Below are positions 27,501 to 36,940 of a DNA stretch of 64,000 bases, piece after piece; the first letter of the stretch is position 1, and the number at the start of each line of letters is the position of its first letter. Source of the stretch: Providencia zhijiangensis (GTDB taxonomy: Bacteria > Pseudomonadota > Gammaproteobacteria > Enterobacterales > Enterobacteriaceae); assembly GCF_030315915.2 (NCBI RefSeq), contig NZ_CP135990.1, forward strand, positions 2,604,001-2,668,000, given 5' to 3'. The notes below the pieces were generated by a model, which worked only from the letters and a program-made list of their open reading frames with translations, ran no database searches and had not been told where the DNA came from. The position numbers and the translations under genes are program-made.

Positions 27501-27799
27501 TCTTTCGCCAAATACTTAGGATTCCATTGACTACCTTGTAGCAAATAGGAAGATGCAGGCTGGTAAGATTGAGACTCAGAAGGCAACGAACAGACGTCGA
27601 TAACAGGTTTTTCTGTGCCTGCTACTTGAGCTGGTTCTGTTACTTGAACTGGTGTTGTAGGCTCAACAGGCGTTGATACCGATGCTTTTGTACTTTGAGA
27701 TTGGGATGACGTCACCGCATTCGATGATCGCTGAGCCACCTTTTTCTCTTTAGTGTTCTTTGCTTTACCCGTTGTAACTTGACGGCTTTCTTTCGGCAC
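24542..27799 (-). CDS. Large coiled-coil protein with 102-residue repeats and degenerate FKBP-like C terminus
   Basis: I do not recognise a characterised homologue. As drawn from GTG 27799 it has 1,085 residues: a Ser/Thr/Pro-rich start, a small domain at about 65-150, a long Gln/Lys/Glu-rich coiled coil (about 160-930) including three tandem 102-residue units, and a C-terminal domain from about 975 aligning with FkpA/Mip-type FKBPs (GGYGPDGIPGEVPPNSMSIIDLKVI). Several FKBP active-site aromatic residues are missing: the IPGW segment reads PPPM. No ribosome binding site precedes the GTG. The frame is continuous with the upstream signal-peptide ORF except for one TAA, so this is probably the body of a disrupted exported protein. 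Confidence 0.7.
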   Translation of the reverse strand: MPKESRQVTTGKAKNTKEKKVAQRSSNAVTSSQSQSTKASVSTPVEPTTPVQVTEPAQVAGTEKPVIDVCSLPSESQSYQPASSYLLQGSQWNPKYLAKDFAKYQVIIDPLGLYSSSFTKKAGTDNSVNLAQLAKLIEQQQLKNLYRFGVAQGVGELISYNRLLTDSQLVTKLTNYNKDIAELNRIITEKQTTIAKLSDDIAASKLQIEQLQNVVKSVDNKAVIDGLNNELTKSQKVIAEKQANLDNLTKQNSQSLDTIKQLEKQLSDGVIEATNAKKQLADKDKQVTDAHQRIEQLTSEIAKLQSDAKQQLQSSGNTDEQLKSVSANLVQQEALLKQREDELKLAQAQKSDVQSALKQQQDAVKQLEQQNQQLAEQMKQQLADKDKQVTDAHQRIEQLTSEIAKLQSDAKQQLQSSGNTDEQLKSVSANLVQQEALLKQREDELKLAQAQKSDVQSALKQQQDAVKQLEQQNQQLAEQMKQQLADKDKQVTDAHQRIEQLTTEIAKLQSDAKQQLQSSGNTDEQLKSVNANLLQQEALLKQREDELKLAQTQKSDVQLALKQQQDAVKQLEQQNQQLIDKVKQKSAVEAELATSKQQLAKANIDLQNVKQELENKAVLMAQASDKQVKALSEQNQKLLTQLAEKSQQNDKAQATLVEQTAKLVQKNALDVELAEAKKQQATQQNAHEKIAKQLADSQNQYAQLQAQLASNEQSYADAKKQLAQANTEVQKLRAELEKRTELAGKDTDLQVKELTAELNKQISLLKGREEALTKLDQENKGIQDSLKAQLSDKQQLESQNSQLLSQAKEKEALIAKLESDIANRNKQQAEIEQKLLEANKQLNALKLDAEKFNAENLSKKDQELLQLKKQLDEKTAADNKSKLELASVQDSLKKAKDELASLKAFSTDEGLKTQIRDLNQRVTQLREENEALRASKKTSTGKTPTIIQIPSTDNATIAKENEKRNQKILQDIKQQKYSKLDNYTYYKVLQKGTPITNVKDKKITLIMREQLTDGKVTVMHTEKNPMVLPYDQLPPPMNSFVEKVGVGGMVKIYIEPEGGYGPDGIPGEVPPNSMSIIDLKVIQAN
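26065..26960 (-). repeat. Three tandem 306-bp repeats inside the coiled-coil gene
   Basis: The unit is 306 bp (102 codons). The two copies nearer the protein N terminus (about 26349-26654 and 26655-26950) read as identical over roughly 290 bases, including silent positions. The third (about 26065-26348) has scattered differences. Perfect identity points to recent duplication or gene conversion. Residues about 281-579 are encoded. Confidence 0.9.
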
Positions 27800-27835
27800 A
27801 GGAACTGGCGAAAGAGAGGATAAGACATCATAACC

Positions 27836-28024
27836 TTAGGCTTGTGATTTAACACTCAGTGGTACTTCGACAGGTCGTGGCTTTGGTTTTTGACCTTCAT
27901 TTTCAGATTGAAGGTAAGTATCAAAGTCATCGATGACATTATTAAAACGCTCCGCGTAGGAAGCTGTTGAAAAACATGTCGAAAAAAGTGCCAAAGAGAC
28001 ACAAAGCCTTAGGTTAAGTCTCAT
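27836..28024 (-). CDS. Signal-peptide ORF, probable N-terminal piece of the coiled-coil protein
   Basis: This 62-residue ORF starts with a clear Sec signal peptide (RLNLRLCVSLALFSTCFSTASYA, residues 2-24) and continues ERFNNVIDDFDTYLQ before a Pro/Lys-rich tail and TAA (27836-27838). The following 12 codons to GTG 27799 remain open in the same frame, so removal of the single stop would give one 1,160-residue exported protein. Its ATG overlaps the lipoprotein gene's stop (ATGA). It may be a real small secreted protein, but a split gene is more likely. Confidence 0.6.
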   Translation of the reverse strand: MRLNLRLCVSLALFSTCFSTASYAERFNNVIDDFDTYLQSENEGQKPKPRPVEVPLSVKSQA

Positions 28025-28521
28025 AATCCATTAATTTTCTGCAAAGTTGATTCCGTTGATAGCACTGCGTTGTAACGCACCTTAGCACAAAGAACTTTTG
28101 TTTTAGATTCTATAGCCATTTGCAATAGCTCAATGGTATCTGGGCTAGCAGTTGCTTCGATTTGTTTGTACAGCTGATTAATTTCACTCACTTCTTTAAA
28201 TGAACCTACCAGGCGATTATAACTTTCTGGTGATAGCGTTTTCAGTGAACTGAGTTCTTTAATACAAGTATTTAGCGGCGCAACACCTTGCTGCTCAACA
28301 GCATTTGGTGAACGATCTAAAGCATTATTTAAAACATTCTGAGATTCAGGGTAAGAATCATCAGCCTTACTATTTTGCTGTGAATTATTCGTTGTTGCTG
28401 TGGTGGCTTGAGAATCAGCTAATGCCGTTTTTTGCGCATTTGGACCAGTGACACAGCCAGAAAGTAAAGCCGTGCTTACCGCAAGCAAAGACGCGACATA
28501 AAATTTATTTTTTAAAAACAT
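28021..28521 (-). CDS. Putative lipoprotein of unknown function
   Basis: A 166-residue protein with a lipoprotein signal peptide and lipobox LLSGC (Cys at residue 23), followed by a low-complexity Gln/Ser/Thr linker (about 25-60) and a helical domain with two Cys (TCIKELSS and VLCAKVRY). Position +2 after the Cys is Val, not Asp, so sorting to the outer membrane is expected. AAGG lies before the ATG. It is the first gene of a coupled operon with the signal-peptide ORF and the coiled-coil protein. No family was recognised. Confidence 0.75.
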   Translation of the reverse strand: MFLKNKFYVASLLAVSTALLSGCVTGPNAQKTALADSQATTATTNNSQQNSKADDSYPESQNVLNNALDRSPNAVEQQGVAPLNTCIKELSSLKTLSPESYNRLVGSFKEVSEINQLYKQIEATASPDTIELLQMAIESKTKVLCAKVRYNAVLSTESTLQKINGL

Positions 28522-29212
28522 ATATTTACCTTACCAGTACTTTTCTTCGCTATTATTATGATGTCCTAGAAACCTAGTGTAAGCTAAAAACTCGCTATTT
28601 TCTATATAGCCGAATAGAGAAATAGAGACTTCTCATAAATCTTATGCATTTTTATTTTTTGCCAATTTAGTTTTACAACCACGGAATTGTTATTTCAGTA
28701 CATTAATACTCATATCTCTTTAAATAAGATATCGCATACTTGTGTTTATTGGTGGCTCTTACACATTAATTAACATCAAAAACACATTTCATTAGTAATA
28801 AATCAAAATAAACTTTGCTTACTCATCCTATCTTTCAGGTTTTTATAAACTTAGTCTAATTAATCAATTTAGAATCATGGCATTACAAACAGGTACATTT
28901 ACTCACTCAAAAATTGAAAATACTCACATTTTGGAATATCCCAATGAAATGATAAAGGCTACTCCGATGATAAAGATAGGTATTGAGTAAAATAAAATTC
29001 TACACTTATTAAAGTAGTCAATGAATAGCAGTTATCTTAAAAAGATATTGAGCTTAAATTAACGCATAACGTGATGTAACGCAGATTTTTATTTTTATAC
29101 TGGAAAGGTACAACAAATTAATTGTGGGTTTGAATGAGAGAATTAAATAAAAATATCATGATTAATTGATAATATTCATGCCCAGTTATTAACTGGGCAT
29201 GAAAAGCAAAGA
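28522..29212. other. 691-bp gene-free region between lysS and lipoprotein operon
   Basis: AT-rich sequence that must include the promoter of the lipoprotein operon (28522 side) and the lysS hairpin at 29176-29202. A 37-codon ORF at about 28877 lacks a ribosome binding site and was not accepted. Nothing else is recognised. Confidence 0.5.
29176..29202 (-). terminator. Hairpin downstream of lysS
   Basis: TCATGCCCAGTT (29176-29187) pairs with AACTGGGCATGA (29191-29202) in a strong stem with a three-base loop just after the lysS stop. The following U tract is weak. Confidence 0.7.
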
Positions 29213-30730
29213 TTAAGCTTTGCTAGGACGTAATGCAGGGAATAGAATTACATCACGAATAGTATGGCTATTGGTAAATAGCATGACCATGCGGTCAATA
29301 CCAATGCCTAAACCTGCTGTTGGTGGTAAACCGTGTTCTAATGCGGTCACGTAATCTTCGTCGTAGAACATCGCTTCGTCGTCACCTTCGTCTTTCTGAC
29401 GAACTTGCTCAGCAAAACGTTCTGCTTGGTCTTCTGCGTCATTTAACTCAGAGAAACCGTTACCGATTTCACGACCACCGATGAAGAATTCGAAGCGGTC
29501 TGTAATGAATGGGTTGTCATCATTACGGCGTGCTAAAGGGGAAACTTCAGCTGGATATTCAGTGATAAAGGTCGGCTGAATTAAGTGGCTTTCAGCAACT
29601 TCTTCAAAGATTTCGCACTGAACACGACCTAAGCCCCAGCTCTTCTCAATCTTGATACCGATGGACTGAGCAATCGCAACCGCTTTATCCATATCATCCA
29701 GATCAGCAACGTTAGTTTCTGGACGGTATTTGCAGATAGCTTCTTTCATGGTCATTTTGGTAAATGGCTTACCAAAATCGAACTCTTGCTCACCGTATTT
29801 AACAACGGTATTGCCTAATACTTTCTGCGTTAAGATACGGAACAAGTCTTCAGTCAGCACAATCAGGTCACGGTAATCGGCATACGCCATATACAGTTCC
29901 ATCATCGTGAATTCTGGGTTATGGCGTGGAGATAAACCTTCGTTACGGAAGTTACGGTTGATTTCGAATACACGCTCAAAACCACCTACAACTAAGCGCT
30001 TCAGATACAGTTCTGGCGCAATACGCAGATACATATCGATATCTAATGCATTATGATGCGTAACAAATGGACGCGCAGAAGCACCACCAGGAATAACTTG
30101 CATCATTGGGGTTTCTACTTCCATGAATCCATGCTCTACCATGAAGTTACGAACTTCAGCTAAGATCTTAGAACGGATGATGAAAGTGTTACGAGACTCG
30201 TCGTTAGCAATCAGGTCAAGGTAACGTTGACGATAACGTGTCTCTTGGTCTGATAAACCGTGGAATTTGTCTGGTAATGGACGCAGAGCTTTAGTCAACA
30301 AACGAACTTCATGACAGTGAACGGTCAATTCGCCTGTTTTAGTTTTAAATAAACGACCTTTAGCGCCTAAAATGTCACCTAAGTCCCATTTTTTAAACTG
30401 CTCGTTGTAGATGCCTTCTGGCAGATCATCACGTGAAACGTAAATCTGAATACGGCCACCAACATCTTGCAATGTTGCAAATGACGCTTTACCCATGATA
30501 CGACGAGTCATCATACGACCCGCGATAGTCACTTCAATGTTCAGGTCTTCCAGCTCTTCAGCTGATTTTTCACCAAATTCAGCGTGAAGCTTATCGGAGA
30601 CATTTTCACGACGAAAATCATTTGGGAATGGAATACCCTGTTCGCGCAACGCAACCAGTTTTTCTTTACGGGCTTTGAGTTCGTTATTTAAATCGGGAGC
30701 TTGTTCTGCACCCTGTTGCTCTTGAGACAT
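29213..30730 (-). CDS. lysS: Lysine-tRNA ligase
   Basis: Class II LysRS, 505 residues as in E. coli. An N-terminal OB-fold anticodon-binding domain (about 65-145, [22 protein letters not shown]) precedes the catalytic core with motif 2 ([18 protein letters not shown] near 262) and motif 3 ([12 protein letters not shown] near 478). It starts seven bases after prfB with AGGA upstream, as in E. coli prfB-lysS. Confidence 0.97.
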   Translation of the reverse strand: MSQEQQGAEQAPDLNNELKARKEKLVALREQGIPFPNDFRRENVSDKLHAEFGEKSAEELEDLNIEVTIAGRMMTRRIMGKASFATLQDVGGRIQIYVSRDDLPEGIYNEQFKKWDLGDILGAKGRLFKTKTGELTVHCHEVRLLTKALRPLPDKFHGLSDQETRYRQRYLDLIANDESRNTFIIRSKILAEVRNFMVEHGFMEVETPMMQVIPGGASARPFVTHHNALDIDMYLRIAPELYLKRLVVGGFERVFEINRNFRNEGLSPRHNPEFTMMELYMAYADYRDLIVLTEDLFRILTQKVLGNTVVKYGEQEFDFGKPFTKMTMKEAICKYRPETNVADLDDMDKAVAIAQSIGIKIEKSWGLGRVQCEIFEEVAESHLIQPTFITEYPAEVSPLARRNDDNPFITDRFEFFIGGREIGNGFSELNDAEDQAERFAEQVRQKDEGDDEAMFYDEDYVTALEHGLPPTAGLGIGIDRMVMLFTNSHTIRDVILFPALRPSKA

Positions 30731-30737
30731 TTTTTCC

Positions 30738-31839
30738 TCACAGGCCAGCTTTTAAACTAGCTTCAATGAATTTATCCAAATCACCATCCAGCACGGCTTG
30801 CGTGTTACGCGTTTCCACACCAGTACGTAAGTCTTTAATACGTGCATCATCAAGGACGTAAGAACGAATTTGGCTTCCCCAGCCAATGTCCGATTTATTC
30901 TCTTCCATCGCTTGCTTATCTGCGTTCTTCTTCTGCATTTCCAGTTCGTATAATTTCGCTTTTAACTGGCGCATGGCTTGATCTTTGTTTTTATGCTGTG
31001 AACGGTCGTTCTGGCACTGAGTCACAATGTTGGTCGGTATATGGGTGATACGTACCGCAGACTCAGTTTTGTTAACGTGCTGACCACCGGCACCCGAGGC
31101 ACGGTATACGTCGATACGTAAATCAGCAGGGTTAATTTCGATATCAATATCATCATCAACTTCAGGATAGATAAACGCTGAACTAAATGAGGTATGACGA
31201 CGACCGCCGGAGTCAAATGGGCTTTTACGAACTAAACGGTGAACACCCGTTTCAGTTCTTAACCAGCCATAGGCATAATCACCGATGATTTTAATTGTTG
31301 CAGATTTTAAACCCGCCACATCACCATCTGACTCTTCGATAATTTCTGTTTTGAAGCCTTTTGACTCAGCCCAACGCAGATACATACGCATGAGCATACT
31401 CGCCCAATCTTGCGCTTCTGTACCGCCAGAACCTGCTTGTAAGTCGATGTAGCAATCAGCACTGTCATATTCACCGGAGAACATACGGCGGAATTCAAGT
31501 TGTTCTAACTTGCCTTGCAGTACTTCTAACTCAGCGCCCGCTTCGTTGAACGTTTCTTCGTCATCAGCTTCTACCGCTAATTCCAATAAACCTTCTACAT
31601 CTTCAATACCTTGGGTCAGTTGGTCAATTGTCTCAACAATCGCCTCAAGGGAAGAGCGTTCTTTGCCAAGTGCTTGAGCGCGTTCTGGTTCATTCCAGAC
31701 ATCCGGCTGCTCAAGTTCTGCATTCACTTCTTCTAAGCGTTCTTTCTTGGCATCATAGTCAAAGATACCCCCTCAGAACCGTTGTCCGTTCAGACAGGTC
31801 CTGAATTTTGCTTTTTACTGGGTTTATTTCAAACGTCAT
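30738..31839 (-). CDS. prfB: Peptide chain release factor RF2 with programmed +1 frameshift
   Basis: RF2 recognises UGA and UAA. The reading begins at ATG 31839 ([19 protein letters not shown]...) and reaches CTT-TGA at 31759-31764; the ribosome must slip +1 at CTT to enter the long frame. The SD-like AGGGGG (31768-31773) three bases before CTT is the classic stimulator. The spliced product is about 366 residues, with the SPF tripeptide (RKSPFDSGG) and the catalytic GGQ ([13 protein letters not shown]) present. Autoregulation by RF2 level follows from this design. Confidence 0.96.
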
Positions 31840-31966
31840 TTTCACTATCTTATAGTTGATCAATAAAGATAAATATTTTCATTCACGAACCGTTTAGTAT
31901 AACGGAATTCCTATCAGGTTTATAGGGCATCAATCCTCTATTTCTGAACGAACTTTTACCGTGGTT

Positions 31967-33700
31967 TTAATCTGGCCAAATATGTTCAATCATCAATTGC
32001 ACATTTTTATTACCACGGAACTCGTTCACATCTAACTTAAACGCAATTTTCGCTTTTTTGACGCTATTATCTGGCCATCTGCGAACATCAATATTGAACA
32101 TAATGCCATCCAACATCGGCCCGCCATTGACGGGTTCTAACATTAATTTTAAATGTTTCTCGCCCACCAGTTTTTGTTGCAATAACTGGAAGTGCCCATC
32201 AAATACCGGTTCAGGAAAAGATTGCCCCCACGGGCCGCTTTCGCGAAGTAATTCAGCTGTCTCTAATGACAACTGATTACGCAATAATTCACCGTCACTC
32301 CAAATAACGCCCGATAATTGCTCAGGTTGAATAAGTTCTCCCATCAGCATTTCAAAATGGTATTTGAATGCGTCAAATTTGCTTTCTTCGAGCGACAGAC
32401 CCGCAGCCATAGCGTGCCCACCAAACTTTTGCATTAAACCCGGTTGCAACGTATTTAATCGCTCTAATGCATCGCGCATATGCACGCCTTGCACAGAACG
32501 ACCTGAACCTTTTAATAATCCATCTCCGGCTGGTGCGAACGCAATAACGGGACGGTGAAACTGCTCTTTAATTCGTGAAGCCAAGATCCCAACCACCCCT
32601 TGATGCCATTCGGGATGATATAACGCTAAACCATTCGGTAACTGATTTTCGCTGTATTCTATTTTGTTAAATAACACCAATGCTTCTTGCTGCATACCCG
32701 CTTCAATTTCACGGCGGGCCTGATTTAAACCATCTAACTCATTGGCTAGCTGGCGTGCATGCGCCATATCATCCGTCAGTAGTAATTCAATACTGACAGA
32801 CATATCATCCAGCCGACCTGCCGCGTTAAGTCTTGGTCCCAGCGCAAAGCCAAAATCATTCGCGACCAGACGAGAGGAATCTCGTTTGGACACCTCAATT
32901 AACGCTTTGATCCCAGCGCAGCAGCGCCCTGCTCTCACTCTGTTCAACCCTTGGTGCACCAAAATGCGGTTGTTCGTATCTAATGGCACCACGTCTGCTA
33001 CGGTACCCAGCGCAACTAAATCAAGGTATTCCGCTAAATTAGGCTCGCTGATCCCTTGTTTTTCAAACCACTGCTGCTGGCGTAAATGGGCTCTTAACGC
33101 TGACATTAAATAAAACGTCACCCCAACACCAGCCAGTGATTTCGAGGCAAATTGGCAATCATTAAGATTCGGGTTGATGATAGCATCCGCCGTCGGTAGC
33201 GTTTCTCCCGGTAAATGGTGGTCGGTAATAATCACCTTCATCCCATACTCGTGAGCAGTGACCACGCCATCATGAGAAGAAATACCGTTATCTACCGTAA
33301 TAATCAGGTCAGTTCCCTGCTTATAGGCTTCATCCACCACTAATGGCGTTAAACCATAGCCGTTTTCAAAACGGTTCGGGACGATATAGTTTAAATTCCT
33401 ATACCCCATCGCTTTAAGCGCACGTATAGCTAATGCGGTGCTCGTTGCACCATCAGCATCAAAATCCCCAACGATAGTGATTTTTTGGTGCTCCACCAAC
33501 GCCAAATAGAGCAGCGTTAGTGCATTTTCAACCCCTGATAGCGAACGATAATCAAGCAAATTAGACGCTTTACGCTCCAATTGAGCGAGAGAGGTTATCC
33601 CTCTGGAGGCATAAATGCGCTGTAAAAGTTCAGGAACATTAGGTAATGCTGCAGCATCGCCCGTTAATTCTCTTTGACGTAAAAAAGTTTCGACATTCAC
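31967..33700 (-). CDS. recJ: Single-stranded-DNA exonuclease RecJ
   Basis: A 5'-3' ssDNA exonuclease for recombination and mismatch repair. The 577-residue DHH-superfamily protein shows DFDADGATST near 79, VDNGISSHDGV, ITDHHLPGE (the DHH motif) near 158, and the DHHA1 features GSGRSVQGVHMRD and FGGHAMAAGLSL. It follows dsbC by eight bases, the same order as in E. coli (xerD-dsbC-recJ-prfB). Confidence 0.96.
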   Translation of the reverse strand: MNVETFLRQRELTGDAAALPNVPELLQRIYASRGITSLAQLERKASNLLDYRSLSGVENALTLLYLALVEHQKITIVGDFDADGATSTALAIRALKAMGYRNLNYIVPNRFENGYGLTPLVVDEAYKQGTDLIITVDNGISSHDGVVTAHEYGMKVIITDHHLPGETLPTADAIINPNLNDCQFASKSLAGVGVTFYLMSALRAHLRQQQWFEKQGISEPNLAEYLDLVALGTVADVVPLDTNNRILVHQGLNRVRAGRCCAGIKALIEVSKRDSSRLVANDFGFALGPRLNAAGRLDDMSVSIELLLTDDMAHARQLANELDGLNQARREIEAGMQQEALVLFNKIEYSENQLPNGLALYHPEWHQGVVGILASRIKEQFHRPVIAFAPAGDGLLKGSGRSVQGVHMRDALERLNTLQPGLMQKFGGHAMAAGLSLEESKFDAFKYHFEMLMGELIQPEQLSGVIWSDGELLRNQLSLETAELLRESGPWGQSFPEPVFDGHFQLLQQKLVGEKHLKLMLEPVNGGPMLDGIMFNIDVRRWPDNSVKKAKIAFKLDVNEFRGNKNVQLMIEHIWPD

Positions 33701-33708
33701 AATGATGA

Positions 33709-34410
33709 TTATTTCTGTTCAAGTATTTGGAGTAATTCGTCAGGTTTTAAAAAGCCAGGGAGTACTTGTCCGCTTGGTAGAACAATGGCCGGTGTTCCCG
33801 TAACTTTAAATAATTGACCTAATTTCAAATGATTACCTAAATCGATTTTACAGTCATCAATCATGGCAACTTCGTCACCTTTGAACGCTTTAGTCAACGC
33901 ATCTTTTGGTAACGCATTACACCAGATGGATGCCATCTGTTTTGCCGTGTCGCTCTTCATCCCTTGACGCGGGAAGGCTAAGTAGCGCACAGTCACCCCT
34001 TTACTGTTTAGCTCACCCACTGTTTCGTGCAATTTCTTACAGTAACCACAGCTAATATCAGTAAAGACAGTTACCGCATATTTTTCATTGGGTGCTTTGA
34101 AGATGATCATCTCGTTTTTCAACGCTTCCATCTTCTTCAACAAAGGCTGGTTGCTGATGTTCACCGGAACTTTTCCGCTGAGATCATAAATTGGACCTTG
34201 TAACAGGTATTTACCGTCATCCGTCACATAAATTACGCCGTTATCCGTTTCCACCGTATTTAATCCCACAATTGGGGAAGGCTTAATGGATTCCACTTGC
34301 ATATTATAATGTGCCAGTTTTTCGATAATCAGTTTTTCTTCCGTTGCGCCATAAACCGATGCCGTTAATGACGCGATACAGGCGGCTAAAACAAGTAGTT
34401 TGCGTTTCAT
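33709..34410 (-). CDS. dsbC: Thiol:disulfide isomerase DsbC
   Basis: Periplasmic dimeric disulfide isomerase. I start at ATG 34410, preceded by AAGGAT, rather than the longer frame to 34431, giving 233 residues with a signal peptide (RKLLVLAACIASLTASVYGA). The redox motif CGYC (TDISCGYCKK) and the second Cys pair (WCNALP and DDCKI) match the family. It lies between xerD and recJ. Confidence 0.95.
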   Translation of the reverse strand: MKRKLLVLAACIASLTASVYGATEEKLIIEKLAHYNMQVESIKPSPIVGLNTVETDNGVIYVTDDGKYLLQGPIYDLSGKVPVNISNQPLLKKMEALKNEMIIFKAPNEKYAVTVFTDISCGYCKKLHETVGELNSKGVTVRYLAFPRQGMKSDTAKQMASIWCNALPKDALTKAFKGDEVAMIDDCKIDLGNHLKLGQLFKVTGTPAIVLPSGQVLPGFLKPDELLQILEQK

Positions 34411-34427
34411 ATTTATCCTTTCACCCA

Positions 34428-35330
34428 TCACCCTCTCGGATGATGCTGCTCATGTAAAGCACGTAGCCGCTCAGTAGCGACATGTGTGTAAATTTGGGTT
34501 GTGGATAGGTCGCTATGACCTAACAACATTTGTACAACGCGTAAGTCCGCGCCGTGATTCAATAAATGAGTTGCAAATGCATGCCTTAATACGTGAGGAG
34601 ATAACGCATCCCCATCAATATTAGCAAGTACGGCATAATATTTTATTCGGTGCCAAAATGTCTGGCGGGTCATCTTCGTACCACGTTTGCTTGGAAATAA
34701 AACATCGCTAGTTTTCCCATTCAGTAAATCTGGGCGCCCCTGCGCGATATATTTTTCTAACCAGTAAATCGCCTCTTCTCCCAGAGGGATCAAACGCTCT
34801 TTATCACCTTTACCAACGACCCGAACGACGCCTTGACGCAAGCTGATATCCGAAAATGTTAGCCCTGTCAGCTCAGAGACTCGTAAGCCACAAGCATACA
34901 GTACTTCCAACATAGCTTTGTCTCGTAACTCAAGCGAGTCTTCAGTCGCAGGTGCATTCAACAAATCTTCAACTTGTTGTTCACTGAGATCTTTGGGTAA
35001 TCGCTGCGGAATTTTTGGTGCTGCGATTACCGCAGAAGGATCATCCGCTCTTATCTTTTCGCGGTAAAAATATTGAAATAACCGGCGAATCGAACTTAAT
35101 AAACGCGCAGAACTTGCGGCTTTGTATCCGCTATCAATGCGTTCTGCGAGAAAAGATTGCAAATCAATCGACTGAACACTTTCCAAATGCAATTGCTGTG
35201 CATCCAGCCATCTATCTAACGATTGCAGATCATTACGATAAGATGCCAAGGTGTTTTCAGCAAGATCTTGCTCCAACCAAATTGTATCAAGAAACTGTTC
35301 AATTAAAGGATTTAGTTGTTTACGTTCCAC
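34428..35330 (-). CDS. xerD: Site-specific tyrosine recombinase XerD
   Basis: With XerC, XerD resolves chromosome dimers at dif under FtsK control. The 300 residues have an N-terminal SAM-like domain (LAENTLASYRNDLQSLDRWL) and the catalytic set Arg in RVSELTGL, Lys in GKGDKERLIP, His-x-x-Arg in HVLRHAFATHLL, His in LGHSDLSTTQ, and nucleophile Tyr in QIYTHV. Confidence 0.96.
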   Translation of the reverse strand: MERKQLNPLIEQFLDTIWLEQDLAENTLASYRNDLQSLDRWLDAQQLHLESVQSIDLQSFLAERIDSGYKAASSARLLSSIRRLFQYFYREKIRADDPSAVIAAPKIPQRLPKDLSEQQVEDLLNAPATEDSLELRDKAMLEVLYACGLRVSELTGLTFSDISLRQGVVRVVGKGDKERLIPLGEEAIYWLEKYIAQGRPDLLNGKTSDVLFPSKRGTKMTRQTFWHRIKYYAVLANIDGDALSPHVLRHAFATHLLNHGADLRVVQMLLGHSDLSTTQIYTHVATERLRALHEQHHPRG

Positions 35331-35447
35331 GCCAGATCCTATGCCTCTTTATTATTACAGTGCAATCTATTATGCCTGATTGTAGCACCATCTGTTACAA
35401 TACGTCCCTCGTGATAAAAACCAGCGCTGGATATAGTAATAATATAT

Positions 35448-35966
35448 ATGAAAATAGGTCTTTTTTACGGTTCAAGTACCTGCTATACCGAAATGGTCGC
35501 AGAAAAAATACGTGACATTCTTGGTGATGATTTCATTACCCTCCATAACGTCAACGATACACCGCCAGAATTAATGGAACAGTACGATGTTCTTATTTTG
35601 GGGATCCCTACGTGGGATTTTGGTGAAATTCAGGAAGATTGGCTAGAAATTTGGGAAGCGCTTCCCAAACTTAACCTTGCGGATAAAATGGTCGCAATGT
35701 ATGGCATGGGTGACCAAGTTGACTATAGCGAATGGTTTTTAGATGCGCTCGGCATGCTCTATCACCAGCTTAAACCAACAGGCGCACAGTTTATTGGCTT
35801 TTGGCCGACTGAAGGCTATGAGTTTGAAAGCCCGAAACCGCTCACTGAAGATGGTAAGATGTTTGTGGGTCTTGCATTAGATGATGTGAACCAGTTTGAA
35901 CAAACTGATGAGCGAGTCGCACAATGGTGCGAGCAGATCCTACAAGAAATTGAAGCTGCTCTTTAA
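35448..35966 (+). CDS. fldB: Flavodoxin 2
   Basis: A 172-residue long-chain flavodoxin carrying low-potential electrons with FMN. The phosphate loop [13 protein letters not shown] is at residues 8-20, followed by [15 protein letters not shown] and the [12 protein letters not shown] loop. The position next to xerD and opposite to ygfX matches fldB in E. coli rather than fldA. Confidence 0.93.
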   Translation: MKIGLFYGSSTCYTEMVAEKIRDILGDDFITLHNVNDTPPELMEQYDVLILGIPTWDFGEIQEDWLEIWEALPKLNLADKMVAMYGMGDQVDYSEWFLDALGMLYHQLKPTGAQFIGFWPTEGYEFESPKPLTEDGKMFVGLALDDVNQFEQTDERVAQWCEQILQEIEAAL

Positions 35967-35991
35967 ACACCAAGTACAACTAACTGCAATA

Positions 35992-36402
35992 TCAAATATC
36001 AGGATATTGCAGTAGTAATTGATTGAGATTGCGCCAGTTCTCTTCGGAAACAGAATCTTTTGCAATCCACAAGCGAAGCTTCTGAGGCTTACCTTGCAGC
36101 GCATTAAGTGTTAATAAAATACCAAAGCGACTACACCATGGCGCTTTGATAATTTCCCACTCATTCTTTTTCCATTGCAGCTTGTTGCCATTCACCAATA
36201 CAGCCACGCCTTTGACTTTACTGATATTTTTTTGGCTTTTCGCCCAACTTGCTACCAACACAACTAACAATGGCAGCCAAATCATTGAATTACCTGGGGC
36301 CCATGGTGCAACCAGCAAAATAATGCCCATTACCCCATGAAGACAGGTGGAAAAAAGCTGAGTTTTCCATGAAATGGAAAGATTAGATTTCCACAGGACC
36401 AC
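35992..36402 (-). CDS. ygfX: YgfX family inner-membrane protein (CptA)
   Basis: A 136-residue protein with two adjacent hydrophobic helices near residues 19-55 and a C-terminal soluble part. By position directly after sdhE, and the overlap of the two genes by 20 bases, it is YgfX. YgfX has been described both as an SdhE partner and as a toxin-like modulator of cytoskeletal proteins in E. coli. It converges with fldB with only about 25 bases between stops. Confidence 0.85.
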   Translation of the reverse strand: MVLWKSNLSISWKTQLFSTCLHGVMGIILLVAPWAPGNSMIWLPLLVVLVASWAKSQKNISKVKGVAVLVNGNKLQWKKNEWEIIKAPWCSRFGILLTLNALQGKPQKLRLWIAKDSVSEENWRNLNQLLLQYPDI

Positions 36403-36682
36403 GATTTTTATTTCTTTCTTGAATGAGTTTAATCATAGAGAACAGTTCTTCGTCCTCTGGACGCCCGTGATTCATTAGCCAATTGAACAAATCTGGGTCT
36501 GGGCACTCGAGCAGGCGCACAAAAACACGTTTGTCGTGATCTGTTAGCTCGTCATATTCATATTCAAAAAATGGCATGATAGAAATATCAAGCTCACGCA
36601 TGCCTCTTCTGCACGCCCAATGAATTCGCGCCTTGTTATTGATATCGATTTGACTTTGCCCGCTAGGCATTCCATTATCCAT
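36383..36682 (-). CDS. sdhE: FAD assembly factor SdhE
   Basis: SdhE promotes covalent FAD attachment to succinate dehydrogenase and fumarate reductase. The 99-residue protein carries [14 protein letters not shown] with the essential RGxxE motif, and [24 protein letters not shown]. It is about ten residues longer at the N terminus than E. coli SdhE, with no better internal start. Confidence 0.94.
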   Translation of the reverse strand: MDNGMPSGQSQIDINNKARIHWACRRGMRELDISIMPFFEYEYDELTDHDKRVFVRLLECPDPDLFNWLMNHGRPEDEELFSMIKLIQERNKNRGPVEI

Positions 36683-36940
36683 TTCACTACGACCTTTTGT
36701 TGCAGTTGACTGATAAGATTGATTATTTTAAATACTCTATCAGATAATCTGTCAATAAAACATGTCACACTCTACATAGTTCACATTTTAGGTTGTAAAA
36801 TACCGTTTTTCTACAAACTATTTACCCTCTTATGCTGAATAATAAGATAACGGAACTTTAATGCGGGTTTAGGCTTGCAATGTGACCTAGCTATTTTACC
36901 ATTAAGCACCATTATCAGATAAAGAACAACAGGTGAAATC

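Noticed and set aside
28877-28990. 37-codon plus-strand ORF in the gap beyond the lipoprotein operon
   Set aside because: No ribosome binding site, short, AT-rich context and no recognised family.
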